The notes beneath the pieces were generated by a model. The model made no database searches. It was given only the letters and a program-made list of their open reading frames with translations, and was not told the DNA's origin. From Muribaculaceae bacterium (GTDB lineage: Bacteria; Bacteroidota; Bacteroidia; Bacteroidales; Muribaculaceae), in assembly GCA_017557625.1 (NCBI GenBank), contig JAFYYG010000072.1, positions 1 through 41,974 of the forward strand: 41,974 nt of DNA, read 5' to 3'. The position numbers were made by a program, and so were the translations under genes. Position 1 is the first letter of the stretch, and every line of letters starts with the position of its first letter. Positions 8,294 to 16,901 of the stretch are shown here, piece after piece.

Positions 8294-9886
8294 CTATACA
8301 CTGTTGGGAAAAGCAACGATGTCTTCAATCCCGAAGCACTGCTTGATGGCTTTCCTGATAGATGTTGCTTCTTGTCCATTTCCCTTGAGTATTTTGAGCA
8401 CTATCTTGATATACTCCTCACGGCTTTTCAGTCCACAGAGTCCAGCCACTCCACTCTGTGTGAGCATGAGCTTCTGGTTATATACCATCAGCACCTTTTC
8501 ATAGTTCTTCTTCTGTACATAGACATGGAACTCACGGCAAAGCATCTCATAGATGCCTCGTGGATTTATCTCATTGACGAGGTCAATCATGTGATCTTCG
8601 AGGGCGCTGATATTGCGGAATTTCATATCTACCCTTATCTCGATGTCGTGCTTCACACGGTGACGTGTGTGCATAAGCGCCTGTTGGCGAATCTCGTTAT
8701 CAAAGTTCTTGATAACCGAACGGCTCACGCTGGCAAACACATCATCCTCATTCTTATGACGATATTTAGCTACAGCACGCACCACGCCCTCAAGCATGAG
8801 GATGTTTTCTATCTCGGCAACGTTAGGCACTAGAATTTTCTTCTTGCGAAGGTATTCCACCTCCTTCTCGTCGCGGCGGTCACGGTCAACAATGCCCCAG
8901 CTGTCGAGGTGGTGCAATCCTTCGAGGTCGTTGAATGAGCGCACACTCTCTATAACCTTGTTGCAACTGCCCAATGGCTTGATGGTATATTCCGGGAAGA
9001 CCAAAGCATATAGCCTGGAATCGATACTGTGTTCCTCATCACCCTCGACAAAAAGGACTGGCTTGCGAGTTCCAAGTAGATCGATGTATAGGTTATCACT
9101 CAAGTTGTTACTAGATTTCAGCACTTCATAGTCCCAGATTTCCTTCTCAGGGTTAAAGTCTTTGACCCACACGCACTTGTTGTCAACGCGTGAACTGGCA
9201 AATTCCACATCGTGGGTGCTATATACAAAGGTGCAGTCGGGACGCATTTCTTCAATAACGTTCCACAAGGTGTGCATGATGGAGGGGTGGATAAACGATT
9301 CGGGGTCATCGACAAAAATCACTGCATCTTCCATAGCATAAAGTGTCGCGCCTAAGTAGTAGAGGACAGCTTTCTCGCCATCGCTAAGTCGCAGCGATGA
9401 ATACTTGTCTTTCTGTCCCTCGGTGGTGAAGAGCAGCTTGCCATTCTCGCGCAGAATCTTGTTTTTGGGGAACACCTCCTGCCACATTTTAACAACCTTG
9501 TCGAGTTTGGTCTTAGGAAACGCAATTTCTTCGTTCATCAGACGGTGGGCTTTGAAATTCATCAGGTCGCGGAACTCATCAACCATCATCACGTAGGTGA
9601 GCTTGTCAAACTCAGTGGTGGCAGTGTTGAACACTTGTTGCATATTCTGGTTGAGCTTGTCAAAGCGCTCGGCGATAGAGCCTTTAAGCTGCGGCACCTT
9701 ATCGGCGGTGGCAAAGATGGCCTTAAGCGCCGACATGCGGAACGCCTGGTCGCCGCACTGTTCTACGAGTTTGTTGCAGAACCGCGTCTTTCCAGCACCA
9801 TTGGCACCAATGATAGTCACCTGCCGCACATCACGCAGGATTTCGCCCTTTTTCCCATTTATTTTATTTGGTAGTAATAAGTCCAT
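8294..9886 (-). CDS. AAA ATPase fused to a DUF4435/TOPRIM-like domain
   Basis: A 530-residue protein with an N-terminal SMC/ABC-like ATPase domain (about 20-235): Walker A GANGAGKT with Lys33, signature LSDGEK at 167-172, Walker B VIFVDDPE with Asp193-Asp194, and the switch motif STHD at 223-226. From about 274 follows a DUF4435-type region with the TOPRIM-like acidic set: Glu281 in LFVEGDEE, Asp334 and Asp336 in IVDRDRR, and Glu359 in AEIENIL. This architecture is shared with OLD-family nucleases and with the AAA_15/DUF4435 pair of the PARIS anti-phage system, for which fused forms have been described. A role in defence or DNA repair is inferred, not shown. It is a single-gene unit flanked by two hairpin terminators. 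Confidence 0.8.
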   Translation of the reverse strand: MDLLLPNKINGKKGEILRDVRQVTIIGANGAGKTRFCNKLVEQCGDQAFRMSALKAIFATADKVPQLKGSIAERFDKLNQNMQQVFNTATTEFDKLTYVMMVDEFRDLMNFKAHRLMNEEIAFPKTKLDKVVKMWQEVFPKNKILRENGKLLFTTEGQKDKYSSLRLSDGEKAVLYYLGATLYAMEDAVIFVDDPESFIHPSIMHTLWNVIEEMRPDCTFVYSTHDVEFASSRVDNKCVWVKDFNPEKEIWDYEVLKSSNNLSDNLYIDLLGTRKPVLFVEGDEEHSIDSRLYALVFPEYTIKPLGSCNKVIESVRSFNDLEGLHHLDSWGIVDRDRRDEKEVEYLRKKKILVPNVAEIENILMLEGVVRAVAKYRHKNEDDVFASVSRSVIKNFDNEIRQQALMHTRHRVKHDIEIRVDMKFRNISALEDHMIDLVNEINPRGIYEMLCREFHVYVQKKNYEKVLMVYNQKLMLTQSGVAGLCGLKSREEYIKIVLKILKGNGQEATSIRKAIKQCFGIEDIVAFPNSV

Positions 9887-9936
9887 AGTATTTACCGTTT
9901 TTGGTCACATAATATTTTCAGGTTGTAAAAATAGAA

Positions 9937-9973
9937 AAATGTTGCGGTTTTTCCAAAAAAAACCGCAACATTT
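9937..9973 (-). terminator. Intrinsic terminator of the small secreted protein gene
   Basis: A 16-bp perfect inverted repeat (arms 9937-9952 and 9958-9973, core GTTGCGG/CCGCAAC) with a five-base loop. Read on the minus strand it is followed by a T-rich stretch. It lies 50 bases after the stop of the gene at 10023-10427 and before the ATPase gene start, so it should isolate the ATPase gene from upstream transcription. Confidence 0.75.
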
Positions 9974-10022
9974 GTTGCCTTGAAGTCCAAAAAGAGCGTT
10001 TTAGCAGTTTTTCTATGGCGCT

Positions 10023-10427
10023 CTATCTATAGAAATAATAGGAACGTCCACTGCCAGTTACAACACGTATCTTGTTTTGGTTGACTTGTGTAATACGCAC
10101 TTTCATTGTAGTACGCTTACCGTGGCTCACTCCATTTCCTGAGACAACCAAATAGCCACCACTGGCTCGGCCTGTTAGGGTAAAATACTGCTTATTCACA
10201 CCCTTATCGGTCTCAAAATAGATTACCGAGGCATAACCAGTATGGGGGTTGTAGTTGATAATTATTTGTTCTCCTCCATACTGTTTCACATCTTTGTAGT
10301 AAGTGCCATTCATACTCTTGCTAACGCCAGCGTTAACAGTAGGAGCAGCCACAAAAGCCACAATCCCTACCATCATAAAAGCAAGTAACCCACAAAAAAA
10401 ATGTTTTGTTCTCATAGATATTGACAT
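10023..10427 (-). CDS. Small secreted protein of unknown function
   Basis: A 134-residue protein that I do not recognise. It has a clear signal peptide (basic MRTKHFF, then a hydrophobic stretch ending near VNA), leaving a mature part of about 100 residues rich in Gly, Tyr, Lys and Thr with alternating hydrophobic residues, suggesting a small beta-barrel or lipocalin-like fold. No Cys occurs after the signal region, so it is not obviously a lipoprotein. Met5 (position 10415) is an equally good start. It lies 42 bases downstream of the flavodiiron gene and could be on its transcript. Confidence 0.7.
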   Translation of the reverse strand: MSISMRTKHFFCGLLAFMMVGIVAFVAAPTVNAGVSKSMNGTYYKDVKQYGGEQIIINYNPHTGYASVIYFETDKGVNKQYFTLTGRASGGYLVVSGNGVSHGKRTTMKVRITQVNQNKIRVVTGSGRSYYFYR

Positions 10428-10469
10428 TTATTAGTTCATAAATACATTATTCATTTATGTTATTATTAT

Positions 10470-11657
10470 TCATAATGCCTTGGCAAACTCGCGGCCGTAG
10501 TTTCGGCATTGCTCGATGGCGGCTTGGTCTGGAACCCATTGGATGCGAATACCGTCGTTGATGAGTTCGAAGCCGCAGCCATCAAGCAGGCCACTAAGCA
10601 GCTTCACGCCTTCACCACTCCAGCCGTAGCTGCCAAAGGCTGCCGCCTTCTTGTTCTTGAGCTTCATGCCCTTGGCCATCTCGAGCAATCCTGTAACTGC
10701 ATGGGCCAGACCGTTGTTGATGGTAGGTGACCCAACCAGTACAGCTTTCGAGGCAAAAATCTCGGTCAACACGTCATTCTTATCCTCATGGGCTGCATTG
10801 TAAATCTTTACCTCCACCTCTGGGTCCACCTCCTGGATGCCTCGCGCTATCTCCTGCGCCATGATGCGGGTGCTGTTCCACATAGTGTCATAGACGATGG
10901 TGATTTTGTTCTCCTGATAGTTGGCAGCCCATTCCTGGTATTTCTCGATAATCATGTTGATGTTCTTGCGCCAAATCACACCATGGCTTGGGCACACCAT
11001 ATTGAGCGGCAAGTTCATGGCAAGGATTTCCTTGATCTTGCGTGTCACCATCATGCTGAACGGTGCGAGGATGTTGGCGTAGTATTTCTTTGCCTCATAG
11101 AGCATCTCGGCCATATCCACACGGTCATCATAGAGCGACTCGGTGGCGTAGTGCTGACCGAAGCCGTCGTTGGAGAACAGGATGTTCTCGCCGTCCATAT
11201 AGGTAAACATTGTGTCGGGCCAGTGCAGCATTGGAGCCTCAATGAAGGTGAGCGTGCTGCCGCCAATCTCGAGTTTGTCGCCAGTCTTCACTGTCACGAA
11301 GTTCCAATCCTGATGATAGTGGCCCTGGATAATTGCCTTGCCCTTTGCTGTGCAGTAGATGGGCACGTCGGGAATCTCGCGCATCAGCTCGGGGAGCGCA
11401 CCGCTATGGTCGCTCTCGTTGTGCTGCATGATAATGGCATCGATGGTTTTGATGTCAACCACCTCTTTAAGGCGCGCCACAAACTCTCGGTCGTAGGGGC
11501 CCCACACGGTGTCGATAAGGACAGTTTTCTTATCCTTAATCAGATAGGAATTATAACTTGAACCTTTAAAGGTGGATAATTCATCACCATGAAAATGAGT
11601 AAGTTCCCAATCCACTTTACCCGCCCAAATAACTTTTTCGGTAATTTTCTTAGACAT
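10470..11657 (-). CDS. fprA: Flavodiiron protein (FprA-type A-type flavoprotein)
   Basis: A cytoplasmic oxygen- or nitric-oxide-reducing enzyme that protects anaerobes. The N-terminal metallo-beta-lactamase-like domain (about 1-245) carries a complete diiron site: His79, Glu81, Asp83 and His84 in HNESDH, His145, Asp164 in FSNDGFG, and His225 in CPSHG. The C-terminal flavodoxin domain begins at about 253 with the FMN phosphate loop VYDTMWNST. At 395 residues it has the minimal two-domain form without a fused rubredoxin, so an external electron donor is needed. It has its own promoter. Confidence 0.93.
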   Translation of the reverse strand: MSKKITEKVIWAGKVDWELTHFHGDELSTFKGSSYNSYLIKDKKTVLIDTVWGPYDREFVARLKEVVDIKTIDAIIMQHNESDHSGALPELMREIPDVPIYCTAKGKAIIQGHYHQDWNFVTVKTGDKLEIGGSTLTFIEAPMLHWPDTMFTYMDGENILFSNDGFGQHYATESLYDDRVDMAEMLYEAKKYYANILAPFSMMVTRKIKEILAMNLPLNMVCPSHGVIWRKNINMIIEKYQEWAANYQENKITIVYDTMWNSTRIMAQEIARGIQEVDPEVEVKIYNAAHEDKNDVLTEIFASKAVLVGSPTINNGLAHAVTGLLEMAKGMKLKNKKAAAFGSYGWSGEGVKLLSGLLDGCGFELINDGIRIQWVPDQAAIEQCRNYGREFAKAL

Positions 11658-11689
11658 TGTTTTTTATTATATGTTATTTTAGATATTTG

Positions 11690-11720
11690 CAAAAATAATA
11701 ACACTTATTGATTTGTGCAA
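11690..11720 (-). promoter_or_regulatory. Promoter for the flavodiiron gene
   Basis: On the minus strand, TTG (complement of 11718-11720), 20 bases, then TATTTTTG (complement of 11690-11697). The leader would be about 25 nt. It is divergent from the promoter of the VWA gene; the 230-base gap between the genes holds the two promoters and the repeats listed next. Confidence 0.65.
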
Positions 11721-11793
11721 GTATTTGAACATCAAAACCGATTTTTTCACTATATTACCCTTTTATATTTATTAAATTTTGTTAAATGTGTGA

Positions 11794-11863
11794 TTTTTAC
11801 ACAAAATTATTTTGTTGTGTAAAAATTACATATTAATTTTGTTGCGTCAAATTTACACAACAA
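11794..11863 (+). promoter_or_regulatory. Candidate operator: three TTTACACAA-type half-sites around the VWA promoter
   Basis: TTTTTACACAA at 11794-11804 and its exact complement TTGTGTAAAAA at 11815-11825 form an 11-bp inverted repeat with a 10-base centre. TTTACACAACAA at 11852-11863 is a third half-site and forms a 12-bp perfect inverted repeat with 11812-11823. The middle half-site overlaps the -33 element and spacer, and the third lies just after the predicted transcription start. This is the geometry of a repressor operator; the regulator is unknown. Confidence 0.6.
11811..11841 (+). promoter_or_regulatory. Consensus Bacteroidetes promoter for the VWA/macro-like gene
   Basis: TTTG at 11811-11814, a spacer of exactly 19, and TAATTTTG at 11834-11841 match the consensus completely. 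Transcription would start near 11848, giving a leader of about 40 nt. Confidence 0.75.
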
Positions 11864-11887
11864 TTTAAAAACACAACAATAAAAACT

Positions 11888-13087
11888 ATGATTATCACTA
11901 ACTATTTCAAAAAGATGTTTGGCTTCGATGCCAATGGCAACGGTGTTCCAACCGACAGCCCAGAGAACGAGAACAATAACAGTAACGAACAAACCAGTCA
12001 AGAAAAGGTGAATAATTCAGAGAACAAAAAGGCCCGCATCTACAACCTTATAATCGTGGATGAGAGCGGGTCGATGCGCAGACTCGAGCACGCAACCATC
12101 ACTGGCGTGAATGAGACCATCAATAGTATCCGCAGCGCGCAGAGTGAGTTTGCCGACACCCAAGAGCATTTTCTGACTCTGGTGACCTTCGACTCTCATG
12201 CCAATGCTTTGCCCGTGCGCACCCTTCTCGAGCGTGAGCCCATCAACAAGGTTAAGGAGTTCACGAACTATCATTCCTGCGGCAGTACACCGCTCTTTGA
12301 TGCTATGGGTCAGTCAATCACCGCTCTTTACAGACACATCAAGGACGATGACGACGCCAGCGCTGTAGTCACAGTGCTCACCGACGGTTTGGAAAACGCC
12401 TCCAGGGAGTGGGATGCGCGAAGCCTCAAAGCGCTCATCGAGCAACTTAAACAGGAAGGATGGTCGTTTGCCTACATGGGTAGCGCCCACAACGTGAAAG
12501 AGGTGACCGACTTGTTGTCGATAGAGAGTTACGTCGAATTCAGCCACGACATTCATGGCGTTGATAGCACTTGGGCAAGGGAGAGTTCGGCTAAACGTAA
12601 CTTCTTTAGGAAGATGGACATGGAATACCGACATGGACGCATACAATCAAAAAGGGAATGGATTGAGCGCAAACGTCAGATGGCTAAGGAGTATTACTCT
12701 AAACGAGTAACGCCTGAGTCCATTGACACACTAAAACAGAACGAGATCTTTGTCTTCGGAAGCAACCATGAGGGCATACACAATGGTGGTGCGGCAGCCA
12801 CGGCTATGAGCCAATTTGGGGCAGTTTGGGGGCAAGGCGAGGGACTGCAGGGACGCAGTTACGCCATCCCCACCACAGTGCCCATGCAGCAGATGCAAGA
12901 TGCCGTCAACCAATTTGCCACATTCGCCGACAGCCACCCTGAGATGCGATTCCTTGTCACCCGCGTGGGCTGCGGCAACGCTGGTCTCAACGTCACCGAT
13001 GTCGCCCCTATGTTCCGAAATTGCATCTACCTTGAGAACGTAGCCCTCCCCTTAGACTTCTGGAAAGTCCTTGGGCTGAAGATGTAA
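11888..13087 (+). CDS. VWA domain fused to a macro-like (A1S_2505-type) domain
   Basis: A 399-residue cytoplasmic-looking protein without signal peptide. After a polar Asn/Glu-rich linker (about 18-48) comes a von Willebrand factor A domain (about 50-225) with an intact metal-binding MIDAS: Asp58, Ser60 and Ser62 in DESGS, Thr134 in GSTPLFDA and Asp166 in LTDGLEN. A charged helical stretch (about 230-280) leads to a C-terminal domain (about 284-399) starting EIFVFGSN and containing GQGEGLQGRSYAIP and RVGCGNAGL. These motifs match the A1S_2505-type proteins often found in phages and resemble ADP-ribose-binding macro domains, but I place it there from memory only. Function is unknown; sensing or processing of a nucleotide signal is one possibility. 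Confidence 0.75.
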   Translation: MIITNYFKKMFGFDANGNGVPTDSPENENNNSNEQTSQEKVNNSENKKARIYNLIIVDESGSMRRLEHATITGVNETINSIRSAQSEFADTQEHFLTLVTFDSHANALPVRTLLEREPINKVKEFTNYHSCGSTPLFDAMGQSITALYRHIKDDDDASAVVTVLTDGLENASREWDARSLKALIEQLKQEGWSFAYMGSAHNVKEVTDLLSIESYVEFSHDIHGVDSTWARESSAKRNFFRKMDMEYRHGRIQSKREWIERKRQMAKEYYSKRVTPESIDTLKQNEIFVFGSNHEGIHNGGAAATAMSQFGAVWGQGEGLQGRSYAIPTTVPMQQMQDAVNQFATFADSHPEMRFLVTRVGCGNAGLNVTDVAPMFRNCIYLENVALPLDFWKVLGLKM

Positions 13088-13106
13088 ATAATATAGGTGA
13101 GTATTT

Positions 13107-13147
13107 AAGAACAACTCTTCCTTTAAAATCTCGGAGGAGTTGTTCTT
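13107..13147. terminator. Hairpin between convergent VWA and pepT genes
   Basis: Arms 13107-13121 and 13133-13147 pair over 15 positions (AAGAACAACTC with GAGTTGTTCTT, extended through one G-U pair) with an 11-base loop. It is 20 bases after the VWA-gene stop and 58 bases after the pepT stop. The following T-run is weak on both strands, so it is called a terminator mainly from position. Confidence 0.65.
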
Positions 13148-13205
13148 ATTTCGTGACATTTCCTTTTTTATCTGGAAATGTTACTCTACTCAATTAATTT
13201 AGTGG

Positions 13206-14429
13206 TCATTTCTCTGCGACGATTTTGCAGATTTCTACTACTGTCATCATGGCTTTTTCCATTGCCTGGATTGAGACGTACTCGTAGCGGCCATGCATGT
13301 TCATGCCGCCGGCGAAGATGTTGGGGCAAGGGAGGTTCTTGAACGAGAGCTGGGCTCCGTCGGTGCCGCCGCGTATGGGCTGCACTTTGGGCTTTACGCC
13401 GGCGCGCTCCATGGCCTGCTCGGCAGTCTCAATGATGTGCATCACTGGCTCAATCTTCTCGCGCATGTTGTAGTACTGGTCTTTGAGCTCTACGGTGGCG
13501 ATGTCGCCGTAGGTGCCGTTGATGAAAGCTACGATGCGCTCCACCTCAGCTTTGCGTTCCTCAAAACGCTTGCGGTCGTGGTCGCGGATGATAAAGGTGA
13601 GTTTACACTCTTCAACAGTACCCTCGATGCCAACAATGTGGTAGAATCCCTCATATTTCTCGGTGGTGGCGGGTGTTTGGCTTTCGGGTAGCAGCGACAT
13701 GAGTTTGTTGCCCACGAGGATGGCGTTGATCATCTTGTTCTTCGCCATGCCGGGGTGCACGTTAAGGCCCTTAATGGTGATTTTCGCGCTTGCGGCGTTG
13801 AAGTTCTCATATTCCAGCTCACCCTCAGCGCCGCCGTCCATGGTGTAGGCCCAGTCGCAGCCGAATTTCTCCACGTCAAACTTGTGGGCCCCAAGACCAA
13901 TCTCCTCGTCGGGGTTGAAGCCGATGCGAATCTTGCCGTGCTTCACCTCGGGGTGCTGCTGGAACCACTCGATGGCAGAGACGATTTCGGCTATGCCCGC
14001 CTTGTCGTCGGCACCGAGTAGGGTAGTGCCATCGGTGACGATAAGGTCCTGGCCAATGTGATCGTCGAGTTCGGGAAACTGCACAGGGTCGAGCACGATG
14101 CCTTCCTTCTTGTTGAGGGTAATGGCTCCGCCGGCATATTTCTCGATGATGCGTGGCTTAACATCCTTGCCGCTCATGTCGGGGGCGGTGTCCATGTGGG
14201 CAATGAAGCCTATGGTTGGGATTGCTTTGTCGGTGTTAGCGGGCAGTGTGGCATAGAGGTAGCCGTTGTCGTCAAGCTCCACCTCGCTTAGCCCCATAGC
14301 CTCAAGGTCTTTCTTCAATTCCTTGGCAAAGACCATCTGTGTTGGGGTAGAGGGCGTTACGCCAGAGTTCTCGTCACTTGTGGTTTCAAACTTCACATAC
14401 TTGATAAAACGTTCAATCAATGGTGTCAT
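13206..14429 (-). CDS. pepT: Peptidase T (tripeptide aminopeptidase)
   Basis: A cytoplasmic M20B zinc aminopeptidase that removes the N-terminal residue of tripeptides. Motifs in order are AHMDTAPD (His78, Asp80), LLGADDKAG (bridging Asp141), NPDEEIGLG (general-base Glu175 and zinc ligand Glu176), YTMDGG (Asp198) and, near the C-terminus, RGGTDGAQ and the final His in [10 protein letters not shown]. At 407 residues it is of normal length. In this setting it could process peptides released from wall or dietary protein, but the family is general housekeeping. Confidence 0.94.
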   Translation of the reverse strand: MTPLIERFIKYVKFETTSDENSGVTPSTPTQMVFAKELKKDLEAMGLSEVELDDNGYLYATLPANTDKAIPTIGFIAHMDTAPDMSGKDVKPRIIEKYAGGAITLNKKEGIVLDPVQFPELDDHIGQDLIVTDGTTLLGADDKAGIAEIVSAIEWFQQHPEVKHGKIRIGFNPDEEIGLGAHKFDVEKFGCDWAYTMDGGAEGELEYENFNAASAKITIKGLNVHPGMAKNKMINAILVGNKLMSLLPESQTPATTEKYEGFYHIVGIEGTVEECKLTFIIRDHDRKRFEERKAEVERIVAFINGTYGDIATVELKDQYYNMREKIEPVMHIIETAEQAMERAGVKPKVQPIRGGTDGAQLSFKNLPCPNIFAGGMNMHGRYEYVSIQAMEKAMMTVVEICKIVAEK

Positions 14430-14473
14430 AATGATATTTTTAGTTAATGAATTATTTCATGATTATTTTCTTG

Positions 14474-14481
14474 CAAAAATA
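14474..14481 (-). promoter_or_regulatory. Probable -7 element of the pepT promoter
   Basis: The complement reads TATTTTTG, matching TAnnTTTG, 45 bases before the pepT start. No convincing -33 element lies at the right distance, so only the -7 box is claimed. Confidence 0.45.
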
Positions 14482-14613
14482 CAACAAAAAGCCCAAACTG
14501 GTTGCATTTAGAGTTGTTTTTTATCTTTTTTGGTCGTTTGAAAACTGTTTTGGAGAGGTGAGTGGGGTGCAATGCGATAAATTTCACATTCATTATAGAT
14601 TATTTTCTGTTTT

Positions 14614-14647
14614 TTTGTATTTTATTGAAGAAAATGTTGTACCTTTG
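14614..14647 (+). promoter_or_regulatory. Probable promoter of nagA
   Basis: TTTG at 14614-14617 and a strong TACCTTTG at 14640-14647 precede nagA. The spacer of 22 is longer than usual. The predicted leader is about 23 nt. Confidence 0.55.
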
Positions 14648-14676
14648 TGATTGTAATTAGCATTCAGTAGGAAAAT

Positions 14677-15843
14677 ATGTTAACCCAGATTTATAACGGT
14701 CAGATTCTCACCCCATCGGGGTGGATAAATGGCGGCTCGCTGCTCTTTGACGACTCCCGCATCGTGGAGATTCGTAAGAACAGCCACATCGAGCCGCGTG
14801 CCGAGACCGCTATTAACGCTCTGGGTATGTATGTGGTTCCTGGCGGCATAGAGCTTCACTGTCATGGTGGTGGCGGTCACGACTTTATGGAGGGTACTGA
14901 GGAGGCGTTCCGCGCCGCTGTGCTGGCTCACCGCCGTCATGGCACTACGTCAATCTTCCCCACCTTGTCGTCGGCTACTCTGCCGATGATAGAGGCAGCG
15001 GCCCAAACGTGCGACGAACTTATCGAAGACCCCTTCAGCGGCGTTCTTGGCTTGCACCTCGAGGGACCATATTTCAACCCCTTGAAGGCTGGTGCCCAGA
15101 TGCCCGAGCTCATCCGCCTGCCTGACCCCAACGAGTATGAGCATGTTGTGGAAGACTACAACTGCATCAAACGATGGGACTCGGCACCCGAGCTGCCTGG
15201 CGTGATAGAGATGGGCAAATACCTTACCGACAAGGACGTGTTGCCGTCAATCGCCCACACCGCCGCCGAGTATGAACATGTGAAGGAGGCTTATGAGGCA
15301 GGATACACCCATGCCACGCATTTCTATAATGGCATGCCGGGATTCCACAACGTGCGCGAGTTCAAGCACGCTGGCACTGTGGAGGCTGTATATCTGATGG
15401 AGAACATGACCGTGGAGATGATTGCCGACGGCATTCATGTGCCACCCACGTTGCTTAAACTGGTTTATCACACCAAGGGCGTGGAGCGCACCGCTATGGT
15501 CACTGATGCCCTCGCCGTGGCAGCCAGTGACAGCAACAAAGCCTTTGACCCGCGTGTAATAATTGAGGATGGTGTGTGTAAACTCGCCGACCGTTCGGCA
15601 CTTGCAGGCAGCATCGCCACGATGGACCGCCTGATAGCAACCGCTGTCCACATGGCTGAGATTCCGCTTCAGGACGCATGCCGCATGGTTGCCGAAACGC
15701 CGGCAAGGATTATGGGCGTGTATGACCGCAAGGGCTCGCTGCAACGTGGCAAGGATGCCGACATCCTAATTCTCGACAAAGACATAAAACTGCATGCTGT
15801 CTATTGTATGGGACAGCGGGTAAATCTTGAAGATAAAATCTAA
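14677..15843 (+). CDS. nagA: N-acetylglucosamine-6-phosphate deacetylase
   Basis: NagA hydrolyses GlcNAc-6-phosphate to glucosamine-6-phosphate and acetate in the cytoplasm. The 388-residue amidohydrolase shows the expected metal and substrate residues: His61 and His63 in ELHCHGGGG, Glu129 in HLEGPYF, His194 in IAHTAAE, His215 in THFYNGMP and catalytic Asp277 in MVTDAL. It is divergent from pepT and convergent with the salvage cluster, where MurQ makes its substrate GlcNAc-6-P, so it completes the MurNAc route. No nagB is present in the window. Confidence 0.94.
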   Translation: MLTQIYNGQILTPSGWINGGSLLFDDSRIVEIRKNSHIEPRAETAINALGMYVVPGGIELHCHGGGGHDFMEGTEEAFRAAVLAHRRHGTTSIFPTLSSATLPMIEAAAQTCDELIEDPFSGVLGLHLEGPYFNPLKAGAQMPELIRLPDPNEYEHVVEDYNCIKRWDSAPELPGVIEMGKYLTDKDVLPSIAHTAAEYEHVKEAYEAGYTHATHFYNGMPGFHNVREFKHAGTVEAVYLMENMTVEMIADGIHVPPTLLKLVYHTKGVERTAMVTDALAVAASDSNKAFDPRVIIEDGVCKLADRSALAGSIATMDRLIATAVHMAEIPLQDACRMVAETPARIMGVYDRKGSLQRGKDADILILDKDIKLHAVYCMGQRVNLEDKI

Positions 15844-15900
15844 TCCAATTATAAAAACTGCATGAAAAAAATGGTAAAACCAAAAAAACTTCAGGGAAGT

Positions 15901-15932
15901 GTTGCACAGAACAAAAAAAACGCTTACCTTTG
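15901..15932 (+). promoter_or_regulatory. Promoter of tRNA-His
   Basis: GTTG at 15901-15904, a spacer of 20, and TACCTTTG at 15925-15932. Transcription would begin about 15 bases before the mature tRNA 5' end. Confidence 0.7.
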
Positions 15933-15953
15933 CAGTCGCAAATGAAAAAACAC

Positions 15954-16028
<75 letters not shown>

Positions 16029-16034
16029 CAACAG

Positions 16035-16063
16035 AAAAAGACTCCTTCTGGGAGTCTTTTTTT
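16035..16063 (+). terminator. Intrinsic terminator of tRNA-His
   Basis: AAAAAGACTCC, a five-base TTCTG loop, and GGAGTCTTTTT continuing into further T residues form a classic stem plus T-run, seven bases after the tRNA. Confidence 0.9.
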
Positions 16064-16114
16064 GATGTTTTTTGCGAGACCGACGCTCGCAATACTCTGA
16101 CATCATAGATTGGG

Positions 16115-16867
16115 TTAAAACCTTCTGTGCCTTCTAGGTTTGTGATGCTTTCTTGGGTGTCCTTTACCGTGATGTCCTTTACCGTGATATCCTTTGTCAT
16201 TGACATAATTGATGACTGCATCACGCCAAATCAGGTAGCCAGGACCAAGCAGGTGCAGGCCGTCGTTGGTGAGGTCTTCACGGAGTTTGCCGTTCTTGTC
16301 CACGAAGAGCGGATAGAGGTTAATCCAAGTTACGCCTTGCCGTTTGCACACTTCTTCCATGGCACGGTTGCCGTCGATAACCACTTGCTCGCGGCCAGCG
16401 AGGAGTTTCCACATCTGCACGTCGGTGTTAAACGGCAGCATCGACTGAAGATAGATTTCGGTACGTGGAGAACGCTCCTTGATGAGGACGATGAGTTTCT
16501 CCATCACTCGACCAATGCTGTCGCCGTCAACGCCATGTGACACATCGTTCACGCCGCTGAGGATGAAAATCTTGCGAGGCTGGCCCTGAAGAATCGGCTC
16601 CATGCGCTCGTAGAGTCCTTGCACGATGTCGCCAATGATGCCGCGGTTCTTCACGTTAGGGTTGCGGAACAGCTCGTTCCACTCAGCACCGTCGGTAAGA
16701 CTGTTGCCCAGCATGATGATGTCGTTGCGATAAACCGGCAGGTCGTCAAAGTGAGTGGCTCGGCGCACATAGTACTTGTCCTGATTGGCGGTGCGCTCGG
16801 GTGGCTGCGCCTGTAGTGCGGTGACTGCCGCCACCGCTGTTATTAAGATTAAGATAAATCGCTTCAT
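16115..16867 (-). CDS. Secreted SGNH/GDSL-family hydrolase with a basic, His-rich tail
   Basis: A 250-residue secreted esterase-like protein. The signal peptide (MKRFILILIT to about ALQA) is followed by an SGNH domain with the nucleophile Ser56 in GNSLTDG, the oxyanion Gly and Asn107 in GVND, and the Asp202-x-x-His205 pair in DGLHL. Relatives include platelet-activating-factor-acetylhydrolase-like esterases; in a peptidoglycan cluster an O-acetyl sugar esterase is plausible, but the substrate is not visible. The last 27 residues (224-250) are an unusual run of five-residue units such as DKGYH, GKGHH and GKGHP ending Arg/His-rich, encoded by an imperfect 15-bp DNA repeat. It is the last gene of the minus-strand train, 34 bases after murQ. 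Confidence 0.85.
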   Translation of the reverse strand: MKRFILILITAVAAVTALQAQPPERTANQDKYYVRRATHFDDLPVYRNDIIMLGNSLTDGAEWNELFRNPNVKNRGIIGDIVQGLYERMEPILQGQPRKIFILSGVNDVSHGVDGDSIGRVMEKLIVLIKERSPRTEIYLQSMLPFNTDVQMWKLLAGREQVVIDGNRAMEEVCKRQGVTWINLYPLFVDKNGKLREDLTNDGLHLLGPGYLIWRDAVINYVNDKGYHGKGHHGKGHPRKHHKPRRHRRF

Positions 16868-16901
16868 AGTGTGTGTAGAGATTGAGAGTTAATGATTTGT
16901 C

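Noticed and set aside
13293-14291. Plus-strand open frames opposite pepT
   Set aside because: They lie antisense to a strongly supported gene, have no recognisable motifs and reflect the codon bias of pepT.
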